DNA from: Paenibacillus pini JCM 16418
Lineage (GTDB): Bacteria > Bacillota > Bacilli > Paenibacillales > Paenibacillaceae
Assembly: GCF_000576305.1 (NCBI RefSeq)
Contig: NZ_BAVZ01000001.1
Span: 558,001 to 622,000, forward strand
Direction of reading: 5' to 3'
DNA: 64,000 nt
Numbering within the stretch: the first letter of the stretch is position 1; each line of letters opens with the position of its first letter. Both the position numbers and the translations under genes were made by a program. Positions 53,508 through 62,796 of the stretch are shown here, in pieces. The notes below the pieces were generated by a model. It saw only the letters and a list, made by a program, of their open reading frames with translations, made no database searches and was not told the origin of the DNA.

Positions 53508-54254
53508 GTGCATAGACATCTTGAGGAATATACACTAAATACATGGCCAGCAGAACATACGAAACTACTAAATGGATGGCTATTGCGTTATGCAAGTGGA
53601 TATACAAAGCGCTCTAATTCTGTGAGTTCCTTATATTGGTCCACAGATGGTAATGTGCTCGATGCGATCCGTTCAGTCGAAAAGTGTTATATGGAGTACG
53701 GACAAGATGTTATTTTCAAAATCACACCTTTTATAAATCCATCAGGATTAGACGAAGTTTTAAATAGTGAAGGCTACACGTCTATTGATCATTCGAGCGT
53801 AAGACAGGTCGATTTAGACGAGGTTGTAGAACCTAATGGATCAACCCATGCTCTAATTAAGGAAGAATGCGATGAACAGTGGCTTGATCAATTGGCTATG
53901 ATGAACGGACTGTCTCAGAAGCAGAAGGATACAACAAGAAGATTGTTAAAGGGCTCACCACTCAAACAGGCTTTCGTAACCTTGTTCCAGAATGACATCC
54001 CCGTGGCTGTAGGCCTAGGTGTTATTGATTGCGATTACATCGGTTTATATGACATTGTTACAAATGCACAATTCAGAAGACGTGGATATGGTGAGCAGCT
54101 TGTGCTTCATATCCTGAAATGGGGCAAGGCGAACGCTGCGAAGTATTCTTTTCTCCAGGTAGTACAAGCTAACTTAGCTGCGATCAGGCTTTATGATAAG
54201 CTTGGATACAAAGAACTGTATGAATATAGTTATCGTAGGAAGCGGCTAGAATAA
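53508..54254 (+). CDS. GNAT family N-acetyltransferase
   Basis: The 248-residue protein has a divergent N-terminal half (AEHTKLLNGWLLRYASGYTK) and a C-terminal GNAT domain with GLYDIVTNAQFRRRGYGEQL (acetyl-CoA loop R-R-x-G-Y/x-G) and NLAAIRLYDKLGYKE. The substrate is unknown. GTG 53508 is chosen because GAGGTGG is about 9 bases upstream. Another acetyltransferase gene follows after 43 bases. Confidence 0.82.
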   Translation: MHRHLEEYTLNTWPAEHTKLLNGWLLRYASGYTKRSNSVSSLYWSTDGNVLDAIRSVEKCYMEYGQDVIFKITPFINPSGLDEVLNSEGYTSIDHSSVRQVDLDEVVEPNGSTHALIKEECDEQWLDQLAMMNGLSQKQKDTTRRLLKGSPLKQAFVTLFQNDIPVAVGLGVIDCDYIGLYDIVTNAQFRRRGYGEQLVLHILKWGKANAAKYSFLQVVQANLAAIRLYDKLGYKELYEYSYRRKRLE

Positions 54255-54297
54255 ATGATGATTACAAGATAGGAAATAAGAGAGGGAAGTACTAAAC

Positions 54298-54837
54298 ATG
54301 TATACATACGAAAATATAGGAGTGAGATTGCTAGCTAAAGAGGATGCGATTATACTTTCTCGCTGGTTAAGTGATCCACGCGTGTTAGAATACTATGAAG
54401 GTCGGGATCGCCCGCATGATCTGGATGCGGTAAGGCAGCATTTTTTCAATACGTCATCCGAAGAAGAGGTTACACGCTGCATCATACAATATGAAGATAA
54501 ACCCATTGGTTACATACAATATTATCATGTTGCCGCTGATGAACGTGAGGTGTACGGGTATGATTCTTTTAAAGGTAAGATATACGGAATGGATCAGTTT
54601 ATTGGTGAACCGGAATACTGGAACAGGGGTATAGGCACTAAGTTAATCGTTTCTATGGTCCAGCAACTGACACTGGTTGAGAAAGCGGATAAGATTGTCA
54701 TGGACCCTCGCGTACATAATGAAAGGGCAATACGGGTCTATGAAAAATGTGGATTTGTGAAGGCGGCGCTACTCCCTAAGCATGAGTATCATGAAGGGGC
54801 TTATCATGATTGCTGGGTTATGGAATATCAGGCATAA
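54298..54837 (+). CDS. AAC(6')-like GNAT acetyltransferase
   Basis: The 179-residue protein resembles aminoglycoside 6'-N-acetyltransferases: VRLLAKEDAIILSRWLSDPR at the start, PIGYIQYYHV, GMDQFIGEPEYWNRGIGTKL and MDPRVHNERAIRVYEKCGF. In that family the GxDQFIGxPxxWxRGxGT block binds acetyl-CoA and substrate. Chromosomal relatives may acetylate other amines, so resistance is a possibility only. AGAGGGAAG precedes the ATG. Confidence 0.8.
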   Translation: MYTYENIGVRLLAKEDAIILSRWLSDPRVLEYYEGRDRPHDLDAVRQHFFNTSSEEEVTRCIIQYEDKPIGYIQYYHVAADEREVYGYDSFKGKIYGMDQFIGEPEYWNRGIGTKLIVSMVQQLTLVEKADKIVMDPRVHNERAIRVYEKCGFVKAALLPKHEYHEGAYHDCWVMEYQA

Positions 54838-54892
54838 TAATGTAACTGAAGAATATCGATGGTTAATAGGAACGACATAATTGAATGGTGAG

Positions 54893-54918
54893 GCTCTCCT
54901 TTATAGGAGGGCTTTTTT
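54893..54918 (+). terminator. Intrinsic terminator after the AAC(6')-like gene
   Basis: GCTCTCCT (54893-54900) pairs with AGGAGGGC (54905-54912) around TTAT, followed by TTTTTT. Confidence 0.82.
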
Positions 54919-54952
54919 GATATTTTTTATTTTTTTGGATTTTCTTATGTTG

Positions 54953-54984
54953 TTAAGGTTCGTTTAAGATAGTGGGCTCATACT
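54953..54984 (+). promoter_or_regulatory. Direct TTAAG repeats and -10 upstream of the GT39 operon
   Basis: TTAAG occurs at 54953-54957 and 54964-54968, exactly 11 bases apart, and CATACT (54979-54984) lies 10 bases on as a plausible -10. Two half-sites one helical turn apart at the -35 position are typical of OmpR-family activator sites. Confidence 0.5.
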
Positions 54985-55034
54985 GACACCAAAACCAATA
55001 ACGATAGACCGTTTACGGGAAATGGAGGGAACAT

Positions 55035-57137
55035 ATGAACAAGCTTCAACCGCGAAAAAGGCTCGATTTCATACTTATTCTGATTGCACTCTTATCTGCT
55101 TTTTTGAATATGTACAACATTTGGACGGATAAACTGGTCAATGCCTACTATACGTCAGCGGTCACAAGTATGCTTCAAAACTTTCATAATTTCTTCTATG
55201 CATCGTTTGATCCGGGAGGGTATGTAACGGTCGATAAGCCTCCTGTAGCATTCTGGTTACAAACCATTAGTGCTTATTTATTTGGTCTTCATGGCTGGAG
55301 CGTTATTCTACCGCAGGCTCTGGCAGGTGTGGGTTCTACATTACTCGTTTATGCACTGGTTAAACCTTCTTTCGGACTAGCCGCTGCGCGAATGGGCAGT
55401 TTGGTGATGGCGTGCACGCCCGTAGCTGCGGCTGTTGCAAGAACCAATAATGTCGATAGTTTACTTGTATTTACGCTGCTTCTGGGTACATGGATGTTGT
55501 TTAAAGGCGTACGTACAAAGAAGGCAGGTTGGGTTATTGCGGCTTTCGCTATGATTGGTCTAGCTTTCAATATTAAAATGCTGCAGGCATACATGGTTGT
55601 ACCTGCTTTTTATTTGTTCTATTTACTAGCCTTTAAAGTAAGCTGGAAAAAGAAAGGATGGACCTTAGCAGCGTCAACAGTGACGCTGGTGGTTGTATCC
55701 GTCGCGTGGCCTGTGGTCGTAGATTCGATTCCTACGGATCAGCGTCCGTATGTTGGAAGTAGTCAAACGAATTCGGTATTGGAACTAGCTTTTGGTTATA
55801 ACGGCGTATCTCGGTTAACAGGAAACCGTGGAACCGGTGGAGGCGGCGGCGCTCCTGGAATGAATCCGAGTGAAGGAAGAGGAGAACGGTCTTCCAATCG
55901 TACAGATCAGGCTGCTCAGACAGATAACCAATCTTCGAATGGGTCTAAATCTACTCCCTCAAATGGTAATCAGGGTAACGGGCAGGCTGGACCTGGTAGA
56001 GCAGGTCAAGGCTTTCCTCCTGGAAATGGTACTGGAAATATGCCAGAGGGATTTGGTGGCAAACAAGGACCGGGCGGAGGAGGTGGCATGTTTAATACAG
56101 GCAATCCTGGTGTGTTGAGGTTGTTCCAAACGGAACTCTCTGGTCAGGCTAGCTGGATGTTGCCTTTTGTGGCCTTCGGATGCATTGGATTGTTCGCAGG
56201 ACTACGCTTTCGTAAGCAGCTTAATAGCGGGCAGAAAGAAGGTTTATTTTGGCTTGGCTGGCTGATACCTGTCATGGGTTTCTTCAGTATAGCAGGATTT
56301 TTCCATCAGTATTATTTAGTGATGATGGGTCCTCCAATCGCGGTGTTAGTTGGAGCTGGCTGGAGTCGATTGTGGACGATGTTTCGTGAACGTGAAGGCT
56401 GGAAAGGATGGCTTCTTCCAGCAGCGGTATTATGTACAGCCGCTTTCCAAGTATTCATATTAAGTGCCTATACAGTCAGTATTGGTGCAACATGGATGAT
56501 TGCCATTTCTTTAATTGGTGTCGCTGTTACCCTTCTCATGATATGGATGAGAAAGGTAGAGCGGAAAGTGTTCGTGTCGGCAGTAGCCGGAATACTTGTC
56601 CTGCTCATTGCTCCGCTATTCTGGTCAGCAACGCCGATTATATATGGTCAGAGCAGCCAGCTTCCGGCAGCAGGACCTACTGAATCGCGCGGTGGAACTG
56701 GTGGTGGAGGCGGACGAATGAATGGAAACGTTAATGAAAAGTTACTCAGCTATGTGACCGAACATAGCACGGGTGAAACGTACTTGTTTGCGACTTCGAG
56801 TGCGACTTCGGCTGCACCTTACATTATTCAGACAGGCAAGCCGGTTATGGCCATGGGCGGTTACTCTGGCTCAGATCCAATCCTAACGGTGAGTAAAATC
56901 CAACAGTTGGTTGCTGAACATCAAGTGAAATTCTTCCTCTTAGGAGGCGGCATGGATCGTGGTGGAAGCTCCGAAGTAACCGAGTGGATTAAAGCAAATG
57001 CGACGGAAGTGCCTGCTACGGACTGGCAGGATACCAATCAAACTAATAAGGGTACATCTGACAATTTCCGCGGTGGGATGGAAAGCAGTGGAGCACTCTA
57101 CGAAATAACGGAACAGACCGGAGGGGATGCCAAGTGA
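55035..57137 (+). CDS. GT39 (ArnT/YkcB-like) membrane glycosyltransferase with Gly-rich insert
   Basis: The 700-residue protein has about a dozen transmembrane helices. The first external loop holds the catalytic-type Asp in ASFDPGGYVTVDKPPVAFWL; AAAVARTNNVDSLLVF is also typical. Residues about 266-355 are a low-complexity insert rich in Gly, Asn, Gln and Ser, as in bacillus YkcB-type proteins. It would use a polyprenyl-phosphate sugar to modify an extracellular acceptor. Its TGA overlaps GTG of the GT2 gene, which probably makes its lipid-linked donor. AAATGGAGG precedes the ATG. Confidence 0.88.
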   Translation: MNKLQPRKRLDFILILIALLSAFLNMYNIWTDKLVNAYYTSAVTSMLQNFHNFFYASFDPGGYVTVDKPPVAFWLQTISAYLFGLHGWSVILPQALAGVGSTLLVYALVKPSFGLAAARMGSLVMACTPVAAAVARTNNVDSLLVFTLLLGTWMLFKGVRTKKAGWVIAAFAMIGLAFNIKMLQAYMVVPAFYLFYLLAFKVSWKKKGWTLAASTVTLVVVSVAWPVVVDSIPTDQRPYVGSSQTNSVLELAFGYNGVSRLTGNRGTGGGGGAPGMNPSEGRGERSSNRTDQAAQTDNQSSNGSKSTPSNGNQGNGQAGPGRAGQGFPPGNGTGNMPEGFGGKQGPGGGGGMFNTGNPGVLRLFQTELSGQASWMLPFVAFGCIGLFAGLRFRKQLNSGQKEGLFWLGWLIPVMGFFSIAGFFHQYYLVMMGPPIAVLVGAGWSRLWTMFREREGWKGWLLPAAVLCTAAFQVFILSAYTVSIGATWMIAISLIGVAVTLLMIWMRKVERKVFVSAVAGILVLLIAPLFWSATPIIYGQSSQLPAAGPTESRGGTGGGGGRMNGNVNEKLLSYVTEHSTGETYLFATSSATSAAPYIIQTGKPVMAMGGYSGSDPILTVSKIQQLVAEHQVKFFLLGGGMDRGGSSEVTEWIKANATEVPATDWQDTNQTNKGTSDNFRGGMESSGALYEITEQTGGDAK

Positions 57138-58102
57138 ATACCGTACTTATGACACGTCATGTCCGCTATTCGGTTATCATTCCTGTATACAATGAAGAAG
57201 AAGTTATCACGGAAACGTATTGGCGTATCAAAAGTGTCATGGAGATCACAGGAGAATCTTATGAACTTATATTCGTCAATGATGGTAGTCGTGATCAGAC
57301 CGTTAATCTGATTCGCTCTGTTGGGGCATCCGATCCTTCTATTCATATCATCGACCTCTCACGGAATTTCGGCCATCAAATAGCGATTACAGCCGGGATG
57401 GATTATGCATCTGGGGATGCAGTCATTGTTATTGATGCCGATCTACAGGATCCTCCAGAATTGATTCTGGACATGATTGCAAAATGGAAGGAAGGCTATG
57501 ATGTTGTATATGCACAGCGTTTGGAACGCAAGGGTGAATCCTTTTTCAAACGAAAAACAGCAAGCCTCTTTTATCGAATTCTTAAACATATGACGGATAT
57601 AGACATTCCAATCGATACAGGTGACTTCCGTCTGCTTGATCGCAAAGTATGCAACGAGCTCAAGCGTCTTCCTGAAAATAATCGTTATGTGCGAGGTTTG
57701 GTCAGTTGGGTAGGCTTTAAACAAACGGCTATTCAATATGTTAGAGAAGGGCGATTTGCTGGTGAAACGAAGTATCCACTTAAGAAAATGATAAAGCTGT
57801 CCATGGATGGTATTACATCCTTTTCTACTAAACCACTAAAAGTCGCCGGTATTATGGGAATGATTATCTCCATCGTGGGTTTTGTATATTTAGTATTCGT
57901 TTTATTTGAAAGGTTGTTTACGGATGCTGCGTTACCTGGTTGGTCCTCACTTATTGCGTTCCAATTGTTCTTCGGTGGATGCATGCTGATGTTTATGGGG
58001 ATTATCGGTGAGTATTTGGGTCGTATATATGATGAAGTCAAGCATCGGCCTCTCTATATCGTGAACGAGGTATACAGCAAAGAAGAACCGATGAGGAGAT
58101 GA
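57134..58102 (+). CDS. GT2 polyprenyl-phosphate glycosyltransferase (YkcC-like)
   Basis: The 322-residue enzyme has the GT-A core (SVIIPVYNEEEVITETYW; LIFVNDGSRDQT; VIVIDADLQDPPELI with the DxD) and two C-terminal transmembrane helices (PLKVAGIMGMIISIVGFVYL and LFFGGCMLMFMGIIGEYLGR). This is the dolichol/undecaprenyl-phosphate glycosyltransferase type. It would move glucose or a related sugar from a nucleotide to the lipid carrier for the GT39 protein. Both ends overlap neighbours (GTGA, ATGA). Confidence 0.9.
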   Translation: MNTVLMTRHVRYSVIIPVYNEEEVITETYWRIKSVMEITGESYELIFVNDGSRDQTVNLIRSVGASDPSIHIIDLSRNFGHQIAITAGMDYASGDAVIVIDADLQDPPELILDMIAKWKEGYDVVYAQRLERKGESFFKRKTASLFYRILKHMTDIDIPIDTGDFRLLDRKVCNELKRLPENNRYVRGLVSWVGFKQTAIQYVREGRFAGETKYPLKKMIKLSMDGITSFSTKPLKVAGIMGMIISIVGFVYLVFVLFERLFTDAALPGWSSLIAFQLFFGGCMLMFMGIIGEYLGRIYDEVKHRPLYIVNEVYSKEEPMRR

Positions 58103-58992
58103 GTCATACGATGAAAATCAGAAAAGCTGTCATACCCGCAGCAGGGCTAGGTACGCGTTTCTTGCCAGCAACGAAGGCACAGCCGAAAGAAATGTTACCG
58201 ATTGTTGACAAGCCTGCCATTCAATATATCGTCGAAGAAGCGGTGGAAGCCGGAATCGAAAGCATTATCATCGTGACAGGGCGCAATAAACAATCCATTG
58301 AGAATCATTTTGACCGTTCTGTTGAACTAGAGCAGGCGCTTGAGAATAAGGCCAAGTGGGATTTACTTGAGGAAGTCAAAGGCATTAGTGATATGGTGAA
58401 TATTCACTATATCCGCCAGAAGGAGCCACTCGGCCTTGGGCATGCTATTTTATGTGCACAGCAGTTCATTGACGATGAACCGTTTGCGGTATTGCTCGGG
58501 GATGACATTATGATGTCGGATACTCCCGCTCTGAAGCAGATGATGCATGTCTATGAGCGCTACAAGAAGCAGATGATCGGAGTTCAGCCCGTGCCAAAGC
58601 AGGAAACAAGCAAATATGGCATAATTTCATATGATAAATATGGTGACCGTATTTACCGTGTAACTGATTTGGTGGAGAAGCCAGCACCGGAAGTGGCCCC
58701 TACCAATATTGCTGTGATGGGACGGTATATCCTGAACCCATCTATTTTTCCTGAACTGGAGCGGCTGGAAAAGGGTGCTGGGGATGAGTATCAGCTTACG
58801 GATGCGCTGCGTCAGCTTTGTGGCAAAGAAGGTATACTTGCGCTTGCACTTGAGGGCAAACGATTTGATATAGGTGATAAGATGGGTTACATGTACGCAA
58901 TTCTTGAAATGGCTATACAACGTGAGGAATTACGTAGGCCACTGATAAATCATATGCAGCAACTAATACAGCAAGAGACCGCTCGTTCATAA
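58099..58992 (+). CDS. galU: UTP--glucose-1-phosphate uridylyltransferase
   Basis: The 297-residue enzyme matches GalU: RKAVIPAAGLGTRFLPATKA near residues 7-26, KEMLPIVDKPAIQYIVEEAV, IIVTGRNKQSIENHFD, LLGDDIMMSDTPAL and KRFDIGDKMGYMYA. It makes UDP-glucose for glycolipid and teichoic acid synthesis. It overlaps the GT2 gene by four bases, so it supplies the likely sugar donor of the same operon. A terminator follows. Confidence 0.94.
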   Translation: MSHTMKIRKAVIPAAGLGTRFLPATKAQPKEMLPIVDKPAIQYIVEEAVEAGIESIIIVTGRNKQSIENHFDRSVELEQALENKAKWDLLEEVKGISDMVNIHYIRQKEPLGLGHAILCAQQFIDDEPFAVLLGDDIMMSDTPALKQMMHVYERYKKQMIGVQPVPKQETSKYGIISYDKYGDRIYRVTDLVEKPAPEVAPTNIAVMGRYILNPSIFPELERLEKGAGDEYQLTDALRQLCGKEGILALALEGKRFDIGDKMGYMYAILEMAIQREELRRPLINHMQQLIQQETARS

Positions 58993-59008
58993 AATGTATA
59001 CGAAATGT

Positions 59009-59042
59009 AGAAGCCCGCGGCGAATGAGTCGGGGCTTCTTTG
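59009..59042 (+). terminator. Intrinsic terminator after galU
   Basis: AGAAGCCC (59009-59016) pairs with GGGCTTCT (59032-59039), followed by a short T-run. Confidence 0.7.
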
Positions 59043-59107
59043 CGCTTCGTTACGGGAATTGATGTGCAACATATGGCATATATTGTGAAGTGAAGGAGCT
59101 GGAGGAT

Positions 59108-60052
59108 ATGGAGCAAGGTTCTAAGCATACTTGGTCGTTGAACCGACGCCATTCTGAATTCATCGATCCGTATAAGCTCGAACGTGCAGAATTACAAGAA
59201 TGGCTTCCATACTGTGAGGTATATTATTTATCTCAAGGTAATTCATCTATTGTGATGCACTCCACTGAACCTTATTGGCTGAAAAGAAATGAGGAGGTTG
59301 TGGGAGGAGTGATGATGTCGCCCAATCGCATGCATACACTTTTTCTCATACCACCGCTACAAAACACCGTAAGTATGATCCGGATGCTGATCCCCGTGCT
59401 TTTGCAATGGTCGGATTCTTCAAAGTCTATTTATGTCTATAATATTTTCCCACAACAGGTGGATTGCTTTGTTCAAGCAGGGTTTCGTCCTGAGGAATAT
59501 CGTTGCCGCTGGATGCAAAGACCTACGCAAATGCTAGAGATCGAAGAACAGAATCATGTTGATTTTGAGATGATGTCACCCATTTTCATCATAGAGCAAG
59601 GGAATTGCCAGCTTAGACAACATCGTGAAATTGCCCATTTTCTCTATAAATCCTACCTAGGAAGCTATGACGTTATGAGTACAGCGAGGCAAGCTTTTCA
59701 GGAGTACGTTGATTGGGTGCTGACCATTGCCTCGCATCGAAATGAAAACCTCCGTAAAGCTTCTTCTCTTATTTATGACCGTCATTCACATGCTTTGATC
59801 GGCGTCTGCTTAATTACACTAGTTGAAGGTATCCCACATGTATCTGCGCTCGCGGTTTTACCAACCTACCGACAGAAGGGCATAGGTACTTTAATGTTGA
59901 AAAGAGCGTTAGGTTTGCTTGAACCGCACTATCCTAGACTTCATATGTACGTAACTCAAGGTAATTGTACAGAGACATTGGCCTATAATTTAGGATTTAT
60001 GCCTGGTCCACTCGAAATCTACCGGATGAAATTGATCATCGATGAAAAATAA
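59108..60052 (+). CDS. GNAT family N-acetyltransferase with N-terminal extension
   Basis: The 314-residue protein has a poorly recognised N-terminal half and a C-terminal GNAT domain with HVSALAVLPTYRQKGIGTLM (acetyl-CoA loop R/Q-K-G-I-G-T) and TLAYNLGFMPGP. It may be a tandem GNAT with a degenerate first domain. ATG 59108 is chosen because GAAGGAG lies about 9 bases upstream. The substrate is unknown, and no operon partner is evident. Confidence 0.78.
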   Translation: MEQGSKHTWSLNRRHSEFIDPYKLERAELQEWLPYCEVYYLSQGNSSIVMHSTEPYWLKRNEEVVGGVMMSPNRMHTLFLIPPLQNTVSMIRMLIPVLLQWSDSSKSIYVYNIFPQQVDCFVQAGFRPEEYRCRWMQRPTQMLEIEEQNHVDFEMMSPIFIIEQGNCQLRQHREIAHFLYKSYLGSYDVMSTARQAFQEYVDWVLTIASHRNENLRKASSLIYDRHSHALIGVCLITLVEGIPHVSALAVLPTYRQKGIGTLMLKRALGLLEPHYPRLHMYVTQGNCTETLAYNLGFMPGPLEIYRMKLIIDEK

Positions 60053-60076
60053 GAATAGGTGATATTACTCACAGTA

Positions 60077-60124
60077 GCAATGCATATAGTAGGTGTAATA
60101 TAAATTACATACAATATATAGTGT
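60077..60124 (+). promoter_or_regulatory. NrdR-box pair upstream of nrdD
   Basis: The 16-mer ATACAATATATAGTGT (60109-60124) matches the NrdR-box consensus acaCwAtATaTwGtgt at 15 of 16 positions. A weaker match (about 10 of 16, best in its right half, ATATAGT) lies at 60077-60092, leaving 16 bases between the two, the usual spacing for paired NrdR sites. NrdR represses ribonucleotide reductase genes when dATP/ATP is high. Confidence 0.7.
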
Positions 60125-60181
60125 TTCGGGTTAAAAAATGAATTGTAGCGCTTCATCGAACATAGAGAGGAAGAAGGATAT

Positions 60182-62041
60182 ATGGCCAGCCTCAAAGAAC
60201 GAATGGTTAACTTATGGAGTTCATTTCATGAGATTGTACATGCTGAGAATATAGATTTATTACAGGAAAATGCGAACGTAGATGGCCGCTCTCCCATGGG
60301 TCTCATGGGTAAATTCGGGAGTGAGAGCGCTAAAATGTACGCGGTGGAGTATCTTTTATCGGGAGAGGCTCGCGAGGCGATGCTGGATAATGTGCTTTAT
60401 CCGCATGATCTAGACTTCTATGCCACAGGTACGACAACCTGCTGTCAGATTCCACTGGGCAAACTGCTACGTGGCGGATTCAATACCGGGCACGGACATA
60501 TGAGAGAACCACAGGATATTAAGAGTGCGATGGCACTTGCATCAATTATTTTGCAGGCCAATCAAAATCAGCAGCATGGAGGACAAGCTTATCCAATGTT
60601 TGATTATGATCTCGCACCTTACGTGAGGAAGACGTATTTGAAACAATTACAAGCGCTGCGTTCTCTTCCACTTGTTGAATCATTTGATTGCGAACAAGAA
60701 GCTTGGCGATTAACAGAACGAGAGGTCTATCAGGCATGCGAGGCATTCATACATAACGCTAACTCGATGCATTCACGTGGTGGTGGACAGGTTCCATTTA
60801 TATCAATAAATTACGGGACAGATTCTTCAAAGGAAGGGCGTATTCTTGTACGCCAGCTTCTATTAGCAACACAGGCAGGACTTGGGCATGGGGAAACGCC
60901 TATTTTCCCAATTCAAATCTTTAAAGTGAAAAATGGGGTGAACTTTCAGCCACAAGATCCTAACTATGATTTATACTTGCTGGCGCTTGAAACGACGGCA
61001 CAGCGAATGTTTCCGAACTTTGCTTTTATGGATACTTCATTTAACATGCAATATGATCAGGATACTCCTGAGAGTGAAATATGTTATATGGGTTGCCGGA
61101 CACGTGTCATGGGAAATGTGAATGGTGAAGAGACGGCGATTGGTCGCGGAAATTTATCCTTCACGTCCATTAATCTAGTTCGATTGGCTTTACAGTCAGC
61201 AGGGGAGCAGGATTTCATGCTTCGTTTGGATCGTTCGTTAGAGCAAGCAGTTCGTCAGTTGTTTGATCGTTATCAATATCAAGCTAGCAAGCTTGCCGGT
61301 GATTTCCGGTTTCTCTACTCACAAGGAGTCTGGAGAGGTGGAGAAAATTTGCATCCAGGAGATAAGCTTGAATATATTTTGAAGCAAGGTACGCTTAGTG
61401 TAGGATTTATTGGACTTGCAGAAGCATTAGTCGCATTATATGGACGGCATCATGGAGAGGACGAGCAGTCGCAGACGAGAGGACTACAGATTATTGGACG
61501 AATGCGGGCTCGGATGGACCGTGCGACAGAGGAGAGCGGAATGAATTATTCTCTTATCGCTACACCTGCTGAAGGACTTTCTGGCAAATTTGTGCGAAAA
61601 GATCGTGAACATTTTGGTGAAATTGCAGGTATCACAGACCGCGAATACTATACGAATTCATTTCATGTACCTGTTCATTATAAGCTGATGGCTATGGATA
61701 AAATAAAAATTGAGGCTCCTTATCATGCACTCTGTAATGCTGGTCATATCACTTATGTTGAGGTGGATGGTAGCCTTATTCACAACACGGCCGCGTTAGA
61801 TCAAATTGTACGAGCTATGGCAGAGAATCAGATCGGCTATGGTTCGATTAATCACCCAGTAGATCGCTGCAAGGCATGCGGATTTACCGGTATCATTGAT
61901 CAGGATTGCCCGGTGTGTGGACAGCCTGATCGAAATATTGAACGTATTCGCCGAATTACGGGTTATTTGGTCGGGGATATGAGTAAGTGGAATTCAGCCA
62001 AGCGAGCAGAGGAATCAGATCGGGTCAAGCATGGGAGATGA
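60182..62041 (+). CDS. nrdD: Anaerobic ribonucleoside-triphosphate reductase
   Basis: The 619-residue glycyl-radical enzyme reduces NTPs to dNTPs without oxygen. It shows NANSMHSRGGGQVPFISINY near residues 193-212, the Zn site CKACGF ... CPVCG near 563-583 and the glycyl radical loop RRITGYLVGDMSKWNSAK near 590-607. It is translationally coupled to nrdG (ATGA), and NrdR boxes precede it. Its presence implies growth under oxygen limitation. Confidence 0.95.
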   Translation: MASLKERMVNLWSSFHEIVHAENIDLLQENANVDGRSPMGLMGKFGSESAKMYAVEYLLSGEAREAMLDNVLYPHDLDFYATGTTTCCQIPLGKLLRGGFNTGHGHMREPQDIKSAMALASIILQANQNQQHGGQAYPMFDYDLAPYVRKTYLKQLQALRSLPLVESFDCEQEAWRLTEREVYQACEAFIHNANSMHSRGGGQVPFISINYGTDSSKEGRILVRQLLLATQAGLGHGETPIFPIQIFKVKNGVNFQPQDPNYDLYLLALETTAQRMFPNFAFMDTSFNMQYDQDTPESEICYMGCRTRVMGNVNGEETAIGRGNLSFTSINLVRLALQSAGEQDFMLRLDRSLEQAVRQLFDRYQYQASKLAGDFRFLYSQGVWRGGENLHPGDKLEYILKQGTLSVGFIGLAEALVALYGRHHGEDEQSQTRGLQIIGRMRARMDRATEESGMNYSLIATPAEGLSGKFVRKDREHFGEIAGITDREYYTNSFHVPVHYKLMAMDKIKIEAPYHALCNAGHITYVEVDGSLIHNTAALDQIVRAMAENQIGYGSINHPVDRCKACGFTGIIDQDCPVCGQPDRNIERIRRITGYLVGDMSKWNSAKRAEESDRVKHGR

Positions 62042-62589
62042 GTCGGCGTATGAAGTTGTCTTCGGTTAGTGTAATGAGTATTATTCACGACAGTGTAGTA
62101 GATGGCGAAGGCTTACGGACGGTCATCTTTTTCAGTGGCTGTACCCATCAATGTCCTGGTTGTCACAATCCGCAGTCTTGGAACGTACATCATGGAACGT
62201 GGATGTCCGTAGATGAAGTCTTAGGCGAGGTTCTTCGTAACCCTATGACGGATGTAACACTGTCTGGTGGCGATCCTTTTATGCAGCCTGCATCAATAAG
62301 CTGCATCGCCCGTGGTTTAAAGTTATTTGGCAAACATATTTGGGCATATACAGGATATACAATGGAGGAGCTACTTACAAATGGATCAGCGGATCAGAAG
62401 CAATTATTGTCTTACTGTGATGTTTTGGTCGATGGACCATTTAAACAACAGCTTCGAGATGTCTCGCTTGCATTTCGTGGAAGTTCCAACCAAATGATTT
62501 GGCAAAAGGTAGACGGTGTATGGTTCCCCAATCCTAAATACTTACCCCCGTATTGTAACGATAACCGTACCGTAACTTCACTCTGTTAA
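62038..62589 (+). CDS. nrdG: Anaerobic ribonucleotide reductase activating protein
   Basis: The 183-residue radical SAM enzyme has GCTHQCPGCHNPQSW, the C-x3-C-x2-C cluster near residues 34-41, and VTLSGGDPFMQP for SAM binding. It generates the glycyl radical on NrdD. ATG 62038 overlaps the nrdD stop and is preferred to longer frames inside nrdD. Confidence 0.94.
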   Translation: MSRRMKLSSVSVMSIIHDSVVDGEGLRTVIFFSGCTHQCPGCHNPQSWNVHHGTWMSVDEVLGEVLRNPMTDVTLSGGDPFMQPASISCIARGLKLFGKHIWAYTGYTMEELLTNGSADQKQLLSYCDVLVDGPFKQQLRDVSLAFRGSSNQMIWQKVDGVWFPNPKYLPPYCNDNRTVTSLC

Positions 62590-62725
62590 CGTAGTTCATT
62601 GACGCTCCTCATAGAATGATTTAAAATTCGTTCATAGCACCTAACGCGAAGATATGTAATACATTTAATAAACTCCGATTTATCGTGAGTGGCGGAATTT
62701 TAACGGCTTCGTTCCGGTTTCGTTC

Positions 62726-62760
62726 GCCCCCTGTCTGCAAAGACGGGGGGCTTTTGCTTG
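62726..62760 (+). terminator. Intrinsic terminator after nrdDG
   Basis: GCCCCCTGTCT (62726-62736) pairs with AGACGGGGGGC (62741-62751) around GCAA, followed by TTTT. Confidence 0.78.
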
Positions 62761-62796
62761 TTATATCTTCAAACTAACATCAGGAGGAATCGTCAC

